From the NCBI RefSeq assembly GCF_943193185.1, contig NZ_CALPDE010000016.1, positions 1 through 56,690 on the forward strand: a stretch of DNA of 56,690 nt, written 5' to 3'. Below are positions 24,818 through 32,715 of this stretch, piece by piece. The number at the start of each line of letters is the position of its first letter. The stretch's first letter is position 1. The DNA comes from Lactococcus ileimucosae. Its GTDB lineage: Bacteria; Bacillota; Bacilli; Lactobacillales; Streptococcaceae. The position numbers and the translations under genes were made by a program. The notes under the pieces are model-generated. The model was not told the DNA's origin. It worked only from the letters and a program-made list of their open reading frames with translations, and did no database searches.

Positions 24818-25663
24818 TTATTTTATCGAAGCTTCTGCCGCACGTATAGTTTGTTCCATCAACATAGTAATTGTCATTGGCCCAACTCCACCGGGAACTG
24901 GAGTCAATAAGCCCGCAACTTCTTTTACCTGTTCAAAATCAACATCACCATGAAGTTTACCGTTTTCATCACGATTCATTCCCACATCAATGACAACAGC
25001 ACCTGCTTTTACATCTTCCGCCTTGATAAAACGATCTTGCCCAATAGCCACGACTAAAATATCTGCCGAACGTGTCAGTTCAGAAAGATTTTCCGTGCGT
25101 GAATGCGCAATCGTTACCGTTGCATTCGCCATCATCATCAACTGAGCCATCGGTTTTCCAACAATATTTGAACGCCCAATGACAACCGCTTTTTTTCCTG
25201 AGAGTTCCACACCATAAGCTCGGAACATCTCCATAATACCTGCTGGCGTTGAAGGAATCATCAAAGGACTGCCACTCCATAGCTTGCCCATGTTAATAGG
25301 GTGAAAGCCATCAACATCTTTATCCGGTGATATTGCGAGCAAAACTTTTTCTTCCGATATATGGGGAGGGAGAGGCAGCTGTACAAGAAGCCCATGCCAA
25401 GAAATGTCCTTATTATAGCTTTCAATCAAGTCTAATAACTCCGCTTCAGAAATTGTATCTGGCAAACGGACAACTTCTGACCTGAGGCCAAGCTTGGCAG
25501 CTACACGTTCTTTATTTCGAACATAAACCTGACTGGCTGGATTTTCCCCAATCAAAATAACAGCTAGACCTGGTTGAATGTCCTTTTCTTTCAGTTTAAT
25601 CACTCTATTTTTAAGTTCTTCTTGCATTTTTTCTGCAAGAGCTTTTCCATCAATAATTTTCAT
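24818..25663 (-). CDS. folD: Methylenetetrahydrofolate dehydrogenase / cyclohydrolase
   Basis: A 281-residue bifunctional enzyme of one-carbon metabolism interconverting methylene- and formyl-tetrahydrofolate. [13 protein letters not shown] contains the catalytic Lys54-type residue region, LLVQLPLP and [11 protein letters not shown] are the substrate signatures, GRSNIVGKP is the NADP loop and [11 protein letters not shown] is the C-terminal signature. The ATG lies exactly six bases after a TATAAT box with no ribosome-binding site, so the transcript is probably leaderless. Confidence 0.97.
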   Translation of the reverse strand: MKIIDGKALAEKMQEELKNRVIKLKEKDIQPGLAVILIGENPASQVYVRNKERVAAKLGLRSEVVRLPDTISEAELLDLIESYNKDISWHGLLVQLPLPPHISEEKVLLAISPDKDVDGFHPINMGKLWSGSPLMIPSTPAGIMEMFRAYGVELSGKKAVVIGRSNIVGKPMAQLMMMANATVTIAHSRTENLSELTRSADILVVAIGQDRFIKAEDVKAGAVVIDVGMNRDENGKLHGDVDFEQVKEVAGLLTPVPGGVGPMTITMLMEQTIRAAEASIK

Positions 25664-25669
25664 ACTATC

Positions 25670-25675
25670 ATTATA
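25670..25675 (-). promoter_or_regulatory. -10 box of folD
   Basis: A perfect TATAAT (25675-25670) followed by gatagt and the ATG. The -35 region (TGTCTT-like, about 25698-25693) is weak. Confidence 0.6.
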
Positions 25676-25935
25676 CCCTATATGATGTTTAAAAGACAGC
25701 GGAAGTTAACCGAACACCACCATGAATTAGTGATAGTAAGTACTCTAAATCCCTCACGTTCACCACAAACTTACTGCGAACTTTTTATCCCCTGAGCTTT
25801 CTCTCATTTTTTTCGGAACAATGCGCCAACTTTTTCCAAATCTTAAATCAGTTACACCTTTAAAAAAGTCCTTGATATCTCGTTGCTGCGCAGAAAAGTA
25901 AAAAAGTGTACAATATTAAACGAAAGGAGAAATAC

Positions 25936-26298
25936 ATGATGTCACTTTATTCTCAAATACTCATCATACTTGTTGCACTGGAATTTTTTTACATTCTCTA
26001 TCTAGAGACGCTCGCAACCGCTTCAAAACAAACCAGTAAAGTATTTAACTTAAGTCAGGAAGAACTAAAAAGAGACAGTGTAAATACTCTGTTAAAAAAT
26101 CAAGGCGTATACAATGGTTTGATTGCTGTTGGTCTGCTTTATGGTGCTTTTTTATCGTCAGCTCCTGTATTGATCAGTCGAATGCTGTTGATTTATATTT
26201 TACTTGTTGCAGCCTATGGAAGCGTGAGCAGCGATAAAAAAATCATCTTTACTCAGGGAGGACTCGCTGCCCTAGCCTTACTGTCAACTTTCCTATGA
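25936..26298 (+). CDS. DUF1304 family small membrane protein
   Basis: A 120-residue protein with four membrane segments (about 5-22, 48-66, 70-88 and 100-118). The sequence EFFYILYLET near the start and NQGVYNGLIAVGL in the middle match the DUF1304 family, whose function is unknown. A strong AAAGGAG site is 7 nt before the ATG at 25936; a second ATG follows directly. It is monocistronic. Confidence 0.88.
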   Translation: MMSLYSQILIILVALEFFYILYLETLATASKQTSKVFNLSQEELKRDSVNTLLKNQGVYNGLIAVGLLYGAFLSSAPVLISRMLLIYILLVAAYGSVSSDKKIIFTQGGLAALALLSTFL

Positions 26299-26355
26299 TT
26301 TTATAATATTTAATCTAAACCTTGAATTCTTCCCCTAAATATGAAATAATGATAC

Positions 26356-26453
26356 TATAATAAAAAGGACGAAAGTATTGCTCGCCGGAGCACTACTTAT
26401 CAGAGTCATGCAACTAACCTTAGGCCTTGTGGTTAGTTGACATGGCTCTTTTT
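26356..26453 (+). promoter_or_regulatory. Structured leader with terminator before the guanidinium exporter; candidate guanidine riboswitch
   Basis: A TATAAT (26356-26361) should start RNA near 26368. The leader opens with GGACGA and then a two-part hairpin (AAGTA/TACTT at 26373-26398 around GCTC-GCCG-GAGC). Next comes a strong terminator: AGAG..CAACTAACC pairs with GGTTAGTTG..CTCT (26402-26449), followed by T5. The downstream gene is a Gdx-type exporter, and ACGR and CCG elements, both present here, recur in known guanidine aptamers. I could not assign the class, so the ligand is inference; the attenuator architecture is seen. Confidence 0.6.
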
Positions 26454-26518
26454 ACTTATAAAAACATGACTGCTTCATGGTCCTTAGGAGCAAGTTGATT
26501 TTTTGAAAGAGGTATAAT

Positions 26519-26839
26519 ATGGCATGGGTTTTCTTATTTCTTGCGGGAATATTTGAAGTTATTTGGGCAACAATGATGAAGTTAAGCCAGGGTTTTTCTA
26601 TACTAAAGTATGATATTTTAACTGTCATTGGTATGTTGATCAGCTTTGGCTTTTTAACCTTGGCGATGAAAAAGTTACCTTTAGGAATTGCTTACCCCAT
26701 TTGGACGGGGATTGGGGCAGTAGGAAGTATCTTAGTTGGTATCCTTCTTTTCAAAGATAAACTCCCCACATTAACATGGTTTTTTATACTCATGCTCATT
26801 GTTGGTCTTATTGGGATTAAAATTACAAGTGGACATTGA
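26519..26839 (+). CDS. gdx: Guanidinium exporter, SMR family (Gdx/SugE type)
   Basis: A 106-residue four-helix small multidrug resistance protein. The Gdx subtype pattern is clear: MAWVFLFLAGIFEVIWA with the central Glu14 needed for proton-coupled exchange, followed by MKLSQGF, then AYPIWTGIGAVGS in helix 3. Gdx proteins export guanidinium as dual-topology dimers, whereas EmrE-type members lack the KxSxGF element. An AGAGG site is 6 nt before the ATG. A long leader with an internal terminator precedes it. Confidence 0.9.
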   Translation: MAWVFLFLAGIFEVIWATMMKLSQGFSILKYDILTVIGMLISFGFLTLAMKKLPLGIAYPIWTGIGAVGSILVGILLFKDKLPTLTWFFILMLIVGLIGIKITSGH

Positions 26840-26910
26840 TTTGTTCAAGTGAGATACCCCCAACGGTGAACAAAAACAGTACTTTGAATAATTTCAGACT
26901 AAAATGTAAA

Positions 26911-26957
26911 AAATAAAAAAGATTAACCGCAACACGTTCTTATGCAAAGGTTAGTCT
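26911..26957 (-). terminator. Terminator between gdx and the DUF6273 gene
   Basis: On the minus strand AGACTAACC and GGTTAATCT form a stem followed by TTTTTTATTTTT. The opposite strand has CTCTTTTAC, so it may also serve gdx. Confidence 0.75.
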
Positions 26958-27019
26958 CTTTTACTTTTGAAACTTTTATTCCAGTCACTTGGTTATAATC
27001 GAATAAAACTCGACATTTT

Positions 27020-28657
27020 TTAGTTTGGAGTTTGGTGGATGATGAGGGCGGGGCGAGTGCCGCCGGAAAGACTACTGTCGGTTCTCCTGCTATGAAGTTG
27101 ACCAGCATTACTTACATGCCAAAAACGTTCTGAATCCATTGGAGTACGAAGCCACCACCATGTATTACGCCCACCTACACGCCCTGCATGACTGGGAAAT
27201 CCAAGCCCTGTCCCTGATAAGCGTACAACATCTGCAAAGGAGAGGGCAAAAGCACGTGAAGTCCCACTTGTGTCAATTTTAGTCACATCAATCGCAACCT
27301 CTGTAAAATCCGACAAATTAGTTGGAATCCATCTACCAGATGACCAAATAATACTAGAATCATTAATTAGATGTCCTGTCTCAAAGTTATCTGCGACTGG
27401 TTGAACCATAGCTTGAACTGCTAGTTCAAGGTCATCATACCATTCATTGATACGGTTATTTTGGCTATTCCAATGCACATTCCCAATCGCCTCATTCCGA
27501 ATAATCATATGATTACCAGAACCCATGTTTTCAAGGTAGCGGTACTGCTCCCCGGCCATGGTAAAGATACGACCCGGACGCATGGTCGAAAAGTCAAAGG
27601 CTGCTGGTGCACTGTCTTCGTTAGGCAGTGGGTTAGGGCCGTCATCGTACATCGCTCCGTTCTGGATGCCTCTGAGGAAGTCTGCCAGCTCCGCATGGTG
27701 TTGTTCCCCGTCATTGAGGAACTCCTCATGCTGGTCAGGGTGTACCAGTCCACTCTCGACATGAATCCCATAGTAGTAAAAACCGTTAAAAACTTTGTCC
27801 TCAATGGCAGCCGTCATCTCCGCTGCATCAAGCAGGTAAGAGCTGGCTTGCTCACTGTCCAGTCTGTTGGCCCAGTAAGCCCAACCTGTGTTGTGGTCAA
27901 CCACCCAGAAGTTGCCTATCTTGTCTTCGTTAGGCAAGTTGCTCCACTGGTTCATGGTCATTGGGGCACGGTCTTGTTGTAAGTTCTGAGCGGTTTGGTT
28001 GGTCACTTCTTCTCCCGGCCAGATTGGACCACTGTTGTCAAAGTTTTCGTTTGCTGACCAGTAAGCATCAATTCCGTCTCCCGGGTGTGTCGCGCCGTCT
28101 GTGACCGCATCTGTTGCACCGTTCCCTTCGATCCAGTCTCGCGCATGACCTGCCGCTGCTGTTCTTAAGTCCAGGTTGTCGTGGTTGAAGGTGGGCATAT
28201 ACCATGGGGCATCTTGACCGGAACGTTCCCAACCGAAGATGAGGCTGGCATACTGGTCAAAGGCATTTGAGGCATTGCTATTTTCTCGGTCATTGATATT
28301 GCCTGCGCTTGGGATCCATGTGGTCCAGTTTTCTACATCGTCACGGCTGGTCCCTGCGACCAGGGGCGTGAAGTTGGCTTCGTTACGCTGGCGGGTTTCG
28401 AGGAACTCGGACAGGCGTATCCGTGCCATGATTGGCCGCTCCCCATAGTTTTCCACGAAGACGTCCTTGTTTTCGGTGTCACGGTTGTAGTAGTCGTGGA
28501 CACGGCCGCCGACATTGATGTCCACTTCATTCAGCCGGTCATTGATGGCCCGTTGGTTGAAGGCTTGGAAGGCGAAGGTGCCGCCTACTGCGAGTAACAA
28601 GAGCGACAGGAGTGCGAGGTTGCGCAGCCGCCGTTGTTTTTTCTTTTCTGGTGTCAT
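27020..28657 (-). CDS. Large secreted or anchored protein with SipW-type signal region and C-terminal DUF6273-like domain
   Basis: A 545-residue protein. Basic residues 1-12 and a hydrophobic segment (about 13-31, ending GGTFAFQAFNQ) resemble the signal of TasA/CalY-type proteins. VFVENYGERPIMARIRLSEF (about 66-85) is a conserved beta segment of such proteins. The C-terminus (about 450-545) has the DUF6273 pattern: TWWWLRTP, VSNAGQL and GGTRPALII. The ribosome-binding site is AGGAGG. The gene is visibly richer in G+C than its neighbours and stands alone, which suggests recent transfer. The biological role is unknown. Confidence 0.75.
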   Translation of the reverse strand: MTPEKKKQRRLRNLALLSLLLLAVGGTFAFQAFNQRAINDRLNEVDINVGGRVHDYYNRDTENKDVFVENYGERPIMARIRLSEFLETRQRNEANFTPLVAGTSRDDVENWTTWIPSAGNINDRENSNASNAFDQYASLIFGWERSGQDAPWYMPTFNHDNLDLRTAAAGHARDWIEGNGATDAVTDGATHPGDGIDAYWSANENFDNSGPIWPGEEVTNQTAQNLQQDRAPMTMNQWSNLPNEDKIGNFWVVDHNTGWAYWANRLDSEQASSYLLDAAEMTAAIEDKVFNGFYYYGIHVESGLVHPDQHEEFLNDGEQHHAELADFLRGIQNGAMYDDGPNPLPNEDSAPAAFDFSTMRPGRIFTMAGEQYRYLENMGSGNHMIIRNEAIGNVHWNSQNNRINEWYDDLELAVQAMVQPVADNFETGHLINDSSIIWSSGRWIPTNLSDFTEVAIDVTKIDTSGTSRAFALSFADVVRLSGTGLGFPSHAGRVGGRNTWWWLRTPMDSERFWHVSNAGQLHSRRTDSSLSGGTRPALIIHQTPN

Positions 28658-28672
28658 AAACTCCTCCTTTGG

Positions 28673-28727
28673 CGTAACATTTACTTTTGGTTTTTCATTA
28701 CATATACATTTCTAATGTTACGTTTAC
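28673..28727 (-). promoter_or_regulatory. Paired direct repeats upstream of the DUF6273 gene (operator candidate)
   Basis: On the minus strand GTAAACGTAAC (28727-28717) and GTAAATGTTAC (28684-28674) share the pattern GTAAAyGTwAC, each preceded by AA or AAA. They lie between the promoter and the ribosome-binding site and could bind a regulator. Confidence 0.5.
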
Positions 28728-28733
28728 TTTCTG

Positions 28734-28762
28734 AGTCTATAGTATAAAAAAAAAAAGGTCAA
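28734..28762 (-). promoter_or_regulatory. Promoter of the DUF6273 gene with poly-T spacer
   Basis: On the minus strand TTGACC (28762-28757) is followed by eleven T and, at 17-nt spacing, by TAGACT (28739-28734). The homopolymer fills most of the spacer, so its length would change the promoter geometry. Confidence 0.5.
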
Positions 28763-29011
28763 ATGAAATGAGTGTTTGATGAGAAAAGCGAGGGAGACTT
28801 TCACTTAATCTTGCTTTCAGCTTCCGTGGTCAGCGCCTGAAAAGTGGACAAAAAAGAAGCTCTTGCCTGAGCTAGAGCTTCTTTACCTCATAATATTTCC
28901 CTTCTCAGGTATGTTTATAAATCTTTCGTTTTTATCTTTACTTAAAATATGCTTATTATTTAGGAAAATGATAGAATATAGGTATATAAATACTCAGAAG
29001 GAGGTATTCAC

Positions 29012-29191
29012 ATGCCATTTGTACATGTCGAATTAGTTGAAGGACGTAGCGCTGAAGTCAAAGCAGCTTTAGCCAAAGAGATTACGGAAGTCGTTATGAA
29101 GCACACTGGTGCTCCTCGTGAGACAATCTATGTCATTTATGATGATATGGCTAAGGAAAACTTCTATCCACATGGCGAGCCAAAACAATAA
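29012..29191 (+). CDS. 4-oxalocrotonate tautomerase family protein
   Basis: A 59-residue protein beginning MPFVHVELVEGRS. After removal of Met, the catalytic Pro1 of the tautomerase superfamily is exposed. ALAKEITEVVMKHTGAPRETIYVIYDD matches the single-domain 4-OT fold (split here only for description), and the conserved arginine follows GAP. An AAGGAGG site is 8 nt before the ATG. The physiological substrate in lactococci is unknown; family members catalyse keto-enol tautomerisation. It is monocistronic. Confidence 0.92.
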   Translation: MPFVHVELVEGRSAEVKAALAKEITEVVMKHTGAPRETIYVIYDDMAKENFYPHGEPKQ

Positions 29192-29224
29192 AAGAGTCTA
29201 GAGAAAAAGTTCAATCTGAAACAG

Positions 29225-29270
29225 AAAAAACGTTCAAAACAGCTCCGTAATGCTGCATTGAACGTTTTTT
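29225..29270. terminator. Bidirectional terminator between the tautomerase and cyuA genes
   Basis: A perfect 13-bp stem (aaaaaacgttcaa / ttgaacgtttttt) between two convergent genes, with T runs on both strands. Confidence 0.92.
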
Positions 29271-29302
29271 CCTGACATTTCTGCCTTAATCTCACCTTCA
29301 AG

Positions 29303-30592
29303 TTAATTTTTATTCATCATGATATCCAATATAACTGGGTCTGAAGTCTGCATCCCTTTTGAAACATAGCGGCCTAAATCACGAATACAATCATCTACAT
29401 TTTCAGAAACTATACCGTTTGTTGCTGGTATAACTATCCCAGCTTGGGCTAGACGTACTGCACGATACATTGAAGAGACTGAGCTGACTACTTTTATGGC
29501 ACAAGAAAATCCTGCACCATCACAAATCATCCCCACTGCATCACCAATCATATTTTTAATCGCCATCTCAGCCTTTATTTCATCTTCTGACTCAAGATAA
29601 ATCAAGGCTGCTGCAGCTCCCATAGCCGCAGAATCTGTGGCACAATAGGCGGATAACAGAGGTAAAAAAGCATGAATATAAAGGGCTGTTAAGTGAGACA
29701 GAGTCAGAGCTCTAATAAGTTTTTCATCACTCATTTCTCTATGCTGTGCAAATACACAAACTGGAACTGTTGCTGTGATTCCTTGGTTACCTGATCCAGA
29801 ATTTGTCATTGCAGGACGCTGGCACCCTCCCATGCGAGCATCTGATGCAGCAGCGGTGCAAGCAACTATCTTCTCCTCTAAAGAGAGAGCCTGAAGTTGT
29901 CTTTCACCAAGAAACGTTTTCCCAATCTTCATACCATAGTCATGCTCTAACCCTTCCTCCGCTAAAGCCATGTTTAAATCCTCGGCTCTTTTTAGTGACC
30001 AGATACTTTCTAAGTCTTGACATGTTGCAAATTCCCAGATTTCCGTGAAGCGACATTTTTTTAGGAAATCCGTATGAGTCGTCTCTTCGTCAGATAGGGG
30101 TTTCTCCTTTTCAAAAATCACTTCTTCATTTTTTTGAATCCAATAAACGTTAGTATGCCCACCAGCAATCTTTACTGTCACGGTGTCGTTGCTGGACTGG
30201 ATACTCACCTCAACATAGAGCTTATCTTCTACAGAGGCTACCTCTGCGCTCACGGTCTCCGATTTTGCAAGCTCCAAAATTTCTCTTAAAACATTTTCCT
30301 TTAGGTTAGAAATAACTTTCAAGCCAGCTTCTGCATCACCCCCTAGTGCACCTGCAGCTGCTGCTACTTTTACTCCAGCTTCTCCCGTTCCGGGTACAAT
30401 GACAGCCAAAGCATTTTTCATTACATTAGCGGAAACACGGATATTTATGCTGCTAATCTTTGCGCTTCCTAAATATTTGCTGCAAATAGCTGCAGCATAA
30501 GCAACAGCAACTGGCTCGGTACAACCTGTCGCAGGCTTGACTCCATCTTCTAAAACCTGCATAAAACTTGTTTTGATATCTTCTGTAAGCAT
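29303..30592 (-). CDS. L-cysteine desulfidase / UPF0597 (CyuA, YhaM) family protein
   Basis: A 429-residue member of the serine dehydratase alpha-like UPF0597 family. Proteins of this family characterised as CyuA degrade L-cysteine to pyruvate, ammonia and sulfide using a [4Fe-4S] cluster. KPATGCTEPVAVAYA (Cys24) and ICDGAGFSCAIKV carry conserved cysteines, and GCQRPAMTNSGSGNQGI is a family motif. The ribosome-binding site is GAGGGG. It is a single-gene unit. Other activities on small amino acids are possible. Confidence 0.85.
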   Translation of the reverse strand: MLTEDIKTSFMQVLEDGVKPATGCTEPVAVAYAAAICSKYLGSAKISSINIRVSANVMKNALAVIVPGTGEAGVKVAAAAGALGGDAEAGLKVISNLKENVLREILELAKSETVSAEVASVEDKLYVEVSIQSSNDTVTVKIAGGHTNVYWIQKNEEVIFEKEKPLSDEETTHTDFLKKCRFTEIWEFATCQDLESIWSLKRAEDLNMALAEEGLEHDYGMKIGKTFLGERQLQALSLEEKIVACTAAASDARMGGCQRPAMTNSGSGNQGITATVPVCVFAQHREMSDEKLIRALTLSHLTALYIHAFLPLLSAYCATDSAAMGAAAALIYLESEDEIKAEMAIKNMIGDAVGMICDGAGFSCAIKVVSSVSSMYRAVRLAQAGIVIPATNGIVSENVDDCIRDLGRYVSKGMQTSDPVILDIMMNKN

Positions 30593-30698
30593 TTTCCCCT
30601 CTTTTCATTTTCTGACTTTTTCACTTTAAATTATAAGACTTCTCTACTTTTATTGCAAGCGTTTTCCTTGCTGTTATACCTCTATGGGTACGAGCTCC

Positions 30699-30727
30699 TT
30701 GCATTGCCAAAAGACTTAGGTTAAAAT
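30699..30727 (+). promoter_or_regulatory. Promoter of coaB-coaC-panT
   Basis: TTGCAT (30699-30704), a 17-nt spacer and TAAAAT (30722-30727). The coaB ATG follows after exactly six bases, and no Shine-Dalgarno is present. Confidence 0.75.
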
Positions 30728-30733
30728 AAAGCC

Positions 30734-31432
30734 ATGAAGATTTTAATTACAGCAGGTGGTACCACTGAGCCCATTGATACCGTTCGTGGTATCACTAATT
30801 TCGCTACAGGCAGTTTAGGAAAATTAACTGCTGAAGAATTTTTAGGACATGGACATCATGTTATTTTGTTAGCTGGACGTTTTGCACAGTTGCCATCAGC
30901 TAGAGAAAATTTAACTGTCATTCAAATTGGCGATACACAAGACTTGCTAGACAAGGTAGAAAAATATCTTCCATTAGTCGATGTGGTTGTCCACAGCATG
31001 GCAGTTTCTGACTATCGTCCTGTTTATATAGCTGGAGTGGATGACTTACCACAGCCGCTTACAAAAGAACAGCTCATTCATTTCCGTCCTGAAGTACAGA
31101 AAAAAATATCATCAAGTTCTGAGTACCAAATGATGTTATTAGAAAAAACACCAAAAGTCATTTCATTTATTAAAAAGTGGAAGCCTGAAGTTCTTCTTTT
31201 TGGCTTTAAACTCCTTTCTGGTGTAAGTGAAGAGTACCTACTTGAGGTTGCCCAAAGCAAACGCAAAGAAACTTCTGCTGATTTTATCCTTGCAAATGAT
31301 CTGGATAACATCCAAGGAGAAGATCATCTGGCATTCTTAGTTAGTAATTCTGCAGATATTACTCGACTTACAACCAAATCACAAATCGCTCAAACAATTG
31401 TAAAAAAATCTGAGGAGTCACATCATGGCTAA
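30734..31432 (+). CDS. coaB: Phosphopantothenate-cysteine ligase
   Basis: A 232-residue CoaB, the second step of CoA synthesis from phosphopantothenate. LITAGGTTEPIDTVRGITN (residues 4-22) is the family opening, and AVSDYRP and FGFKLL are active-site segments. In many bacteria CoaB is fused to CoaC; here it is separate, as in streptococci and lactococci. Its stop overlaps the coaC start by 8 nt. The start lies six bases after a -10 box, so the transcript is probably leaderless. Confidence 0.95.
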   Translation: MKILITAGGTTEPIDTVRGITNFATGSLGKLTAEEFLGHGHHVILLAGRFAQLPSARENLTVIQIGDTQDLLDKVEKYLPLVDVVVHSMAVSDYRPVYIAGVDDLPQPLTKEQLIHFRPEVQKKISSSSEYQMMLLEKTPKVISFIKKWKPEVLLFGFKLLSGVSEEYLLEVAQSKRKETSADFILANDLDNIQGEDHLAFLVSNSADITRLTTKSQIAQTIVKKSEESHHG

Positions 31433-31976
31433 TATAACCCTTGCCGTAACAGGTAGCATTGCAGCATACAAAGCTGCCGATATCGTCTCAATGCTCAACA
31501 AAAAGAACCACAACGTTACTGTTTTGATGACAAAAGCAGCCACTCAATTCATTACACCCTTAACTTTACAAGTCTTATCTAAAAATAAAGTGCACACTGA
31601 TATTATGGATGAAGAACATCCAGATGTTGTCAACCATATCGATATCGCCAAACATACTGATATCTTTATCGTTGCTCCTGCCACTGCTGACACCATAAGT
31701 CGCCTTTCTCACGGTGCTGCTTCTGATATTGTGACTTCCGTAGCACTTGCGCTTCATCCAAGCAAAAGCAAATATATCGCTCCTGCCATGAATACCAATA
31801 TGTACGCCAATCCTTTAACCATGAAAAATATTGATATTTTAAAATCAATAGGATACAATGTTATACAACCTAAACAATCTCTCCTAGCTTGTGGAGACTT
31901 TGGCCAAGGTGCCTTAGCTGATATTGATACCATCGTTGATACGCTAGATCAAGCGACTAAAATTAAGGAAATTTAA
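31425..31976 (+). CDS. coaC: Phosphopantothenoylcysteine decarboxylase
   Basis: A 183-residue flavin-dependent decarboxylase. LAVTGSIAAYKAADI is the FMN-binding start, VNHIDIAKH holds the catalytic His region, PAMNTNMYANP is the substrate-recognition clamp and LLACGDFGQGALAD holds the catalytic Cys. It makes 4'-phosphopantetheine. It is coupled to coaB upstream and to panT 3 nt downstream. Confidence 0.95.
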   Translation: MANITLAVTGSIAAYKAADIVSMLNKKNHNVTVLMTKAATQFITPLTLQVLSKNKVHTDIMDEEHPDVVNHIDIAKHTDIFIVAPATADTISRLSHGAASDIVTSVALALHPSKSKYIAPAMNTNMYANPLTMKNIDILKSIGYNVIQPKQSLLACGDFGQGALADIDTIVDTLDQATKIKEI

Positions 31977-31979
31977 AAC

Positions 31980-32561
31980 ATGAAAAAATCAAAAGCATCA
32001 GATATTGCCATCCTTGCGATTTTTATCGCTATCATGGTTGTCGTGCAAGTCTTGAGCCAAATCGTCTATAGCATGTGGCCCCTTCCCATTGTGCCTACAC
32101 TCTTGCATATTCCTGTCATCATTGGTTCCATTGTCTTAGGTGCACGTAAAGGAGCTTTCTTAGGACTTGTGATGGGGATTATCAGTATCATCAACTCAAC
32201 ACTTCTTACCACGCCTTTGAGTTACGTATTTAGCCCACTGCAACCTATTCCTGGTACAAATCACGGCTCACTTTGGGCTTTAGTGGTTGCTCTTGTTCCG
32301 CGAGTTCTGATTGGCGTTTTTCCTTATTTTATCTATAAAGCTATGAAAACACGCACTGGTGCAGCCATAGCCGCTTTTGTTGGCACAGCCACAAATACCA
32401 TCCTTGTGTTAAGCTTTATTACCCTGTTTTTTGGGCAATACACAGGTATGACTTTTACTAATCTCATTCAACTTATCGTTACGGGCAATTCCATTGCTGA
32501 GGTAATCATAGCTGTAATTTTAACCGCAGCCATTGTTCCCTCATTAGAAAAATCTCGTTAA
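31980..32561 (+). CDS. panT: ECF transporter S component, pantothenate type
   Basis: A 193-residue membrane protein with about six segments and the S-component features RKGAFLGLVMGI and GTNHGSLWALVVALVPRVLIG (split here only for description). S components capture a vitamin and pass it to a shared ECF energy module, which is encoded elsewhere. The operon with coaB and coaC indicates pantothenate as substrate, as in other lactic acid bacteria. Confidence 0.9.
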   Translation: MKKSKASDIAILAIFIAIMVVVQVLSQIVYSMWPLPIVPTLLHIPVIIGSIVLGARKGAFLGLVMGIISIINSTLLTTPLSYVFSPLQPIPGTNHGSLWALVVALVPRVLIGVFPYFIYKAMKTRTGAAIAAFVGTATNTILVLSFITLFFGQYTGMTFTNLIQLIVTGNSIAEVIIAVILTAAIVPSLEKSR

Positions 32562-32569
32562 AATATCAC

Positions 32570-32593
32570 ACAGCCGCTCTCTGGCTGTTTTTT
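32570..32593 (+). terminator. Terminator of coaB-coaC-panT
   Basis: CAGCC / GGCTG stem followed by TTTTTTATTTTTT. Confidence 0.85.
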
Positions 32594-32598
32594 ATTTT

Positions 32599-32628
32599 TT
32601 GGAAAATAGAAATGAAAAATGATATAAT
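32599..32628 (+). promoter_or_regulatory. Promoter of the phosphoglucomutase gene
   Basis: TTGGAA (32599-32604), an 18-nt spacer and a perfect TATAAT (32623-32628). Confidence 0.75.
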
Positions 32629-32715
32629 ACATCTGAAACCGAATTCATTTTTAGATGAGGATTTAAAACAAACAATAACTGATTGAAGCCTAAAAACAGG
32701 CTTTGGAGGATAACA

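Larger units (their letters stand above)
28658..29011. other. Regulatory spacer between the DUF6273 gene and the tautomerase gene
   Basis: No gene. It contains the promoter and paired repeats of the DUF6273 gene and a hairpin at about 28845-28882 (AGAAGCTCT / AGAGCTTCT) with a T6 run on the minus strand. The tautomerase ribosome-binding site (GGAGG) ends at 29004. Confidence 0.55.

Noticed and set aside
27461-27982. A 173-codon open frame on the plus strand
   Set aside because: It is antisense to the GC-rich DUF6273 gene, has no ribosome-binding site and no protein-like pattern. High G+C lowers the stop-codon frequency and creates such frames.
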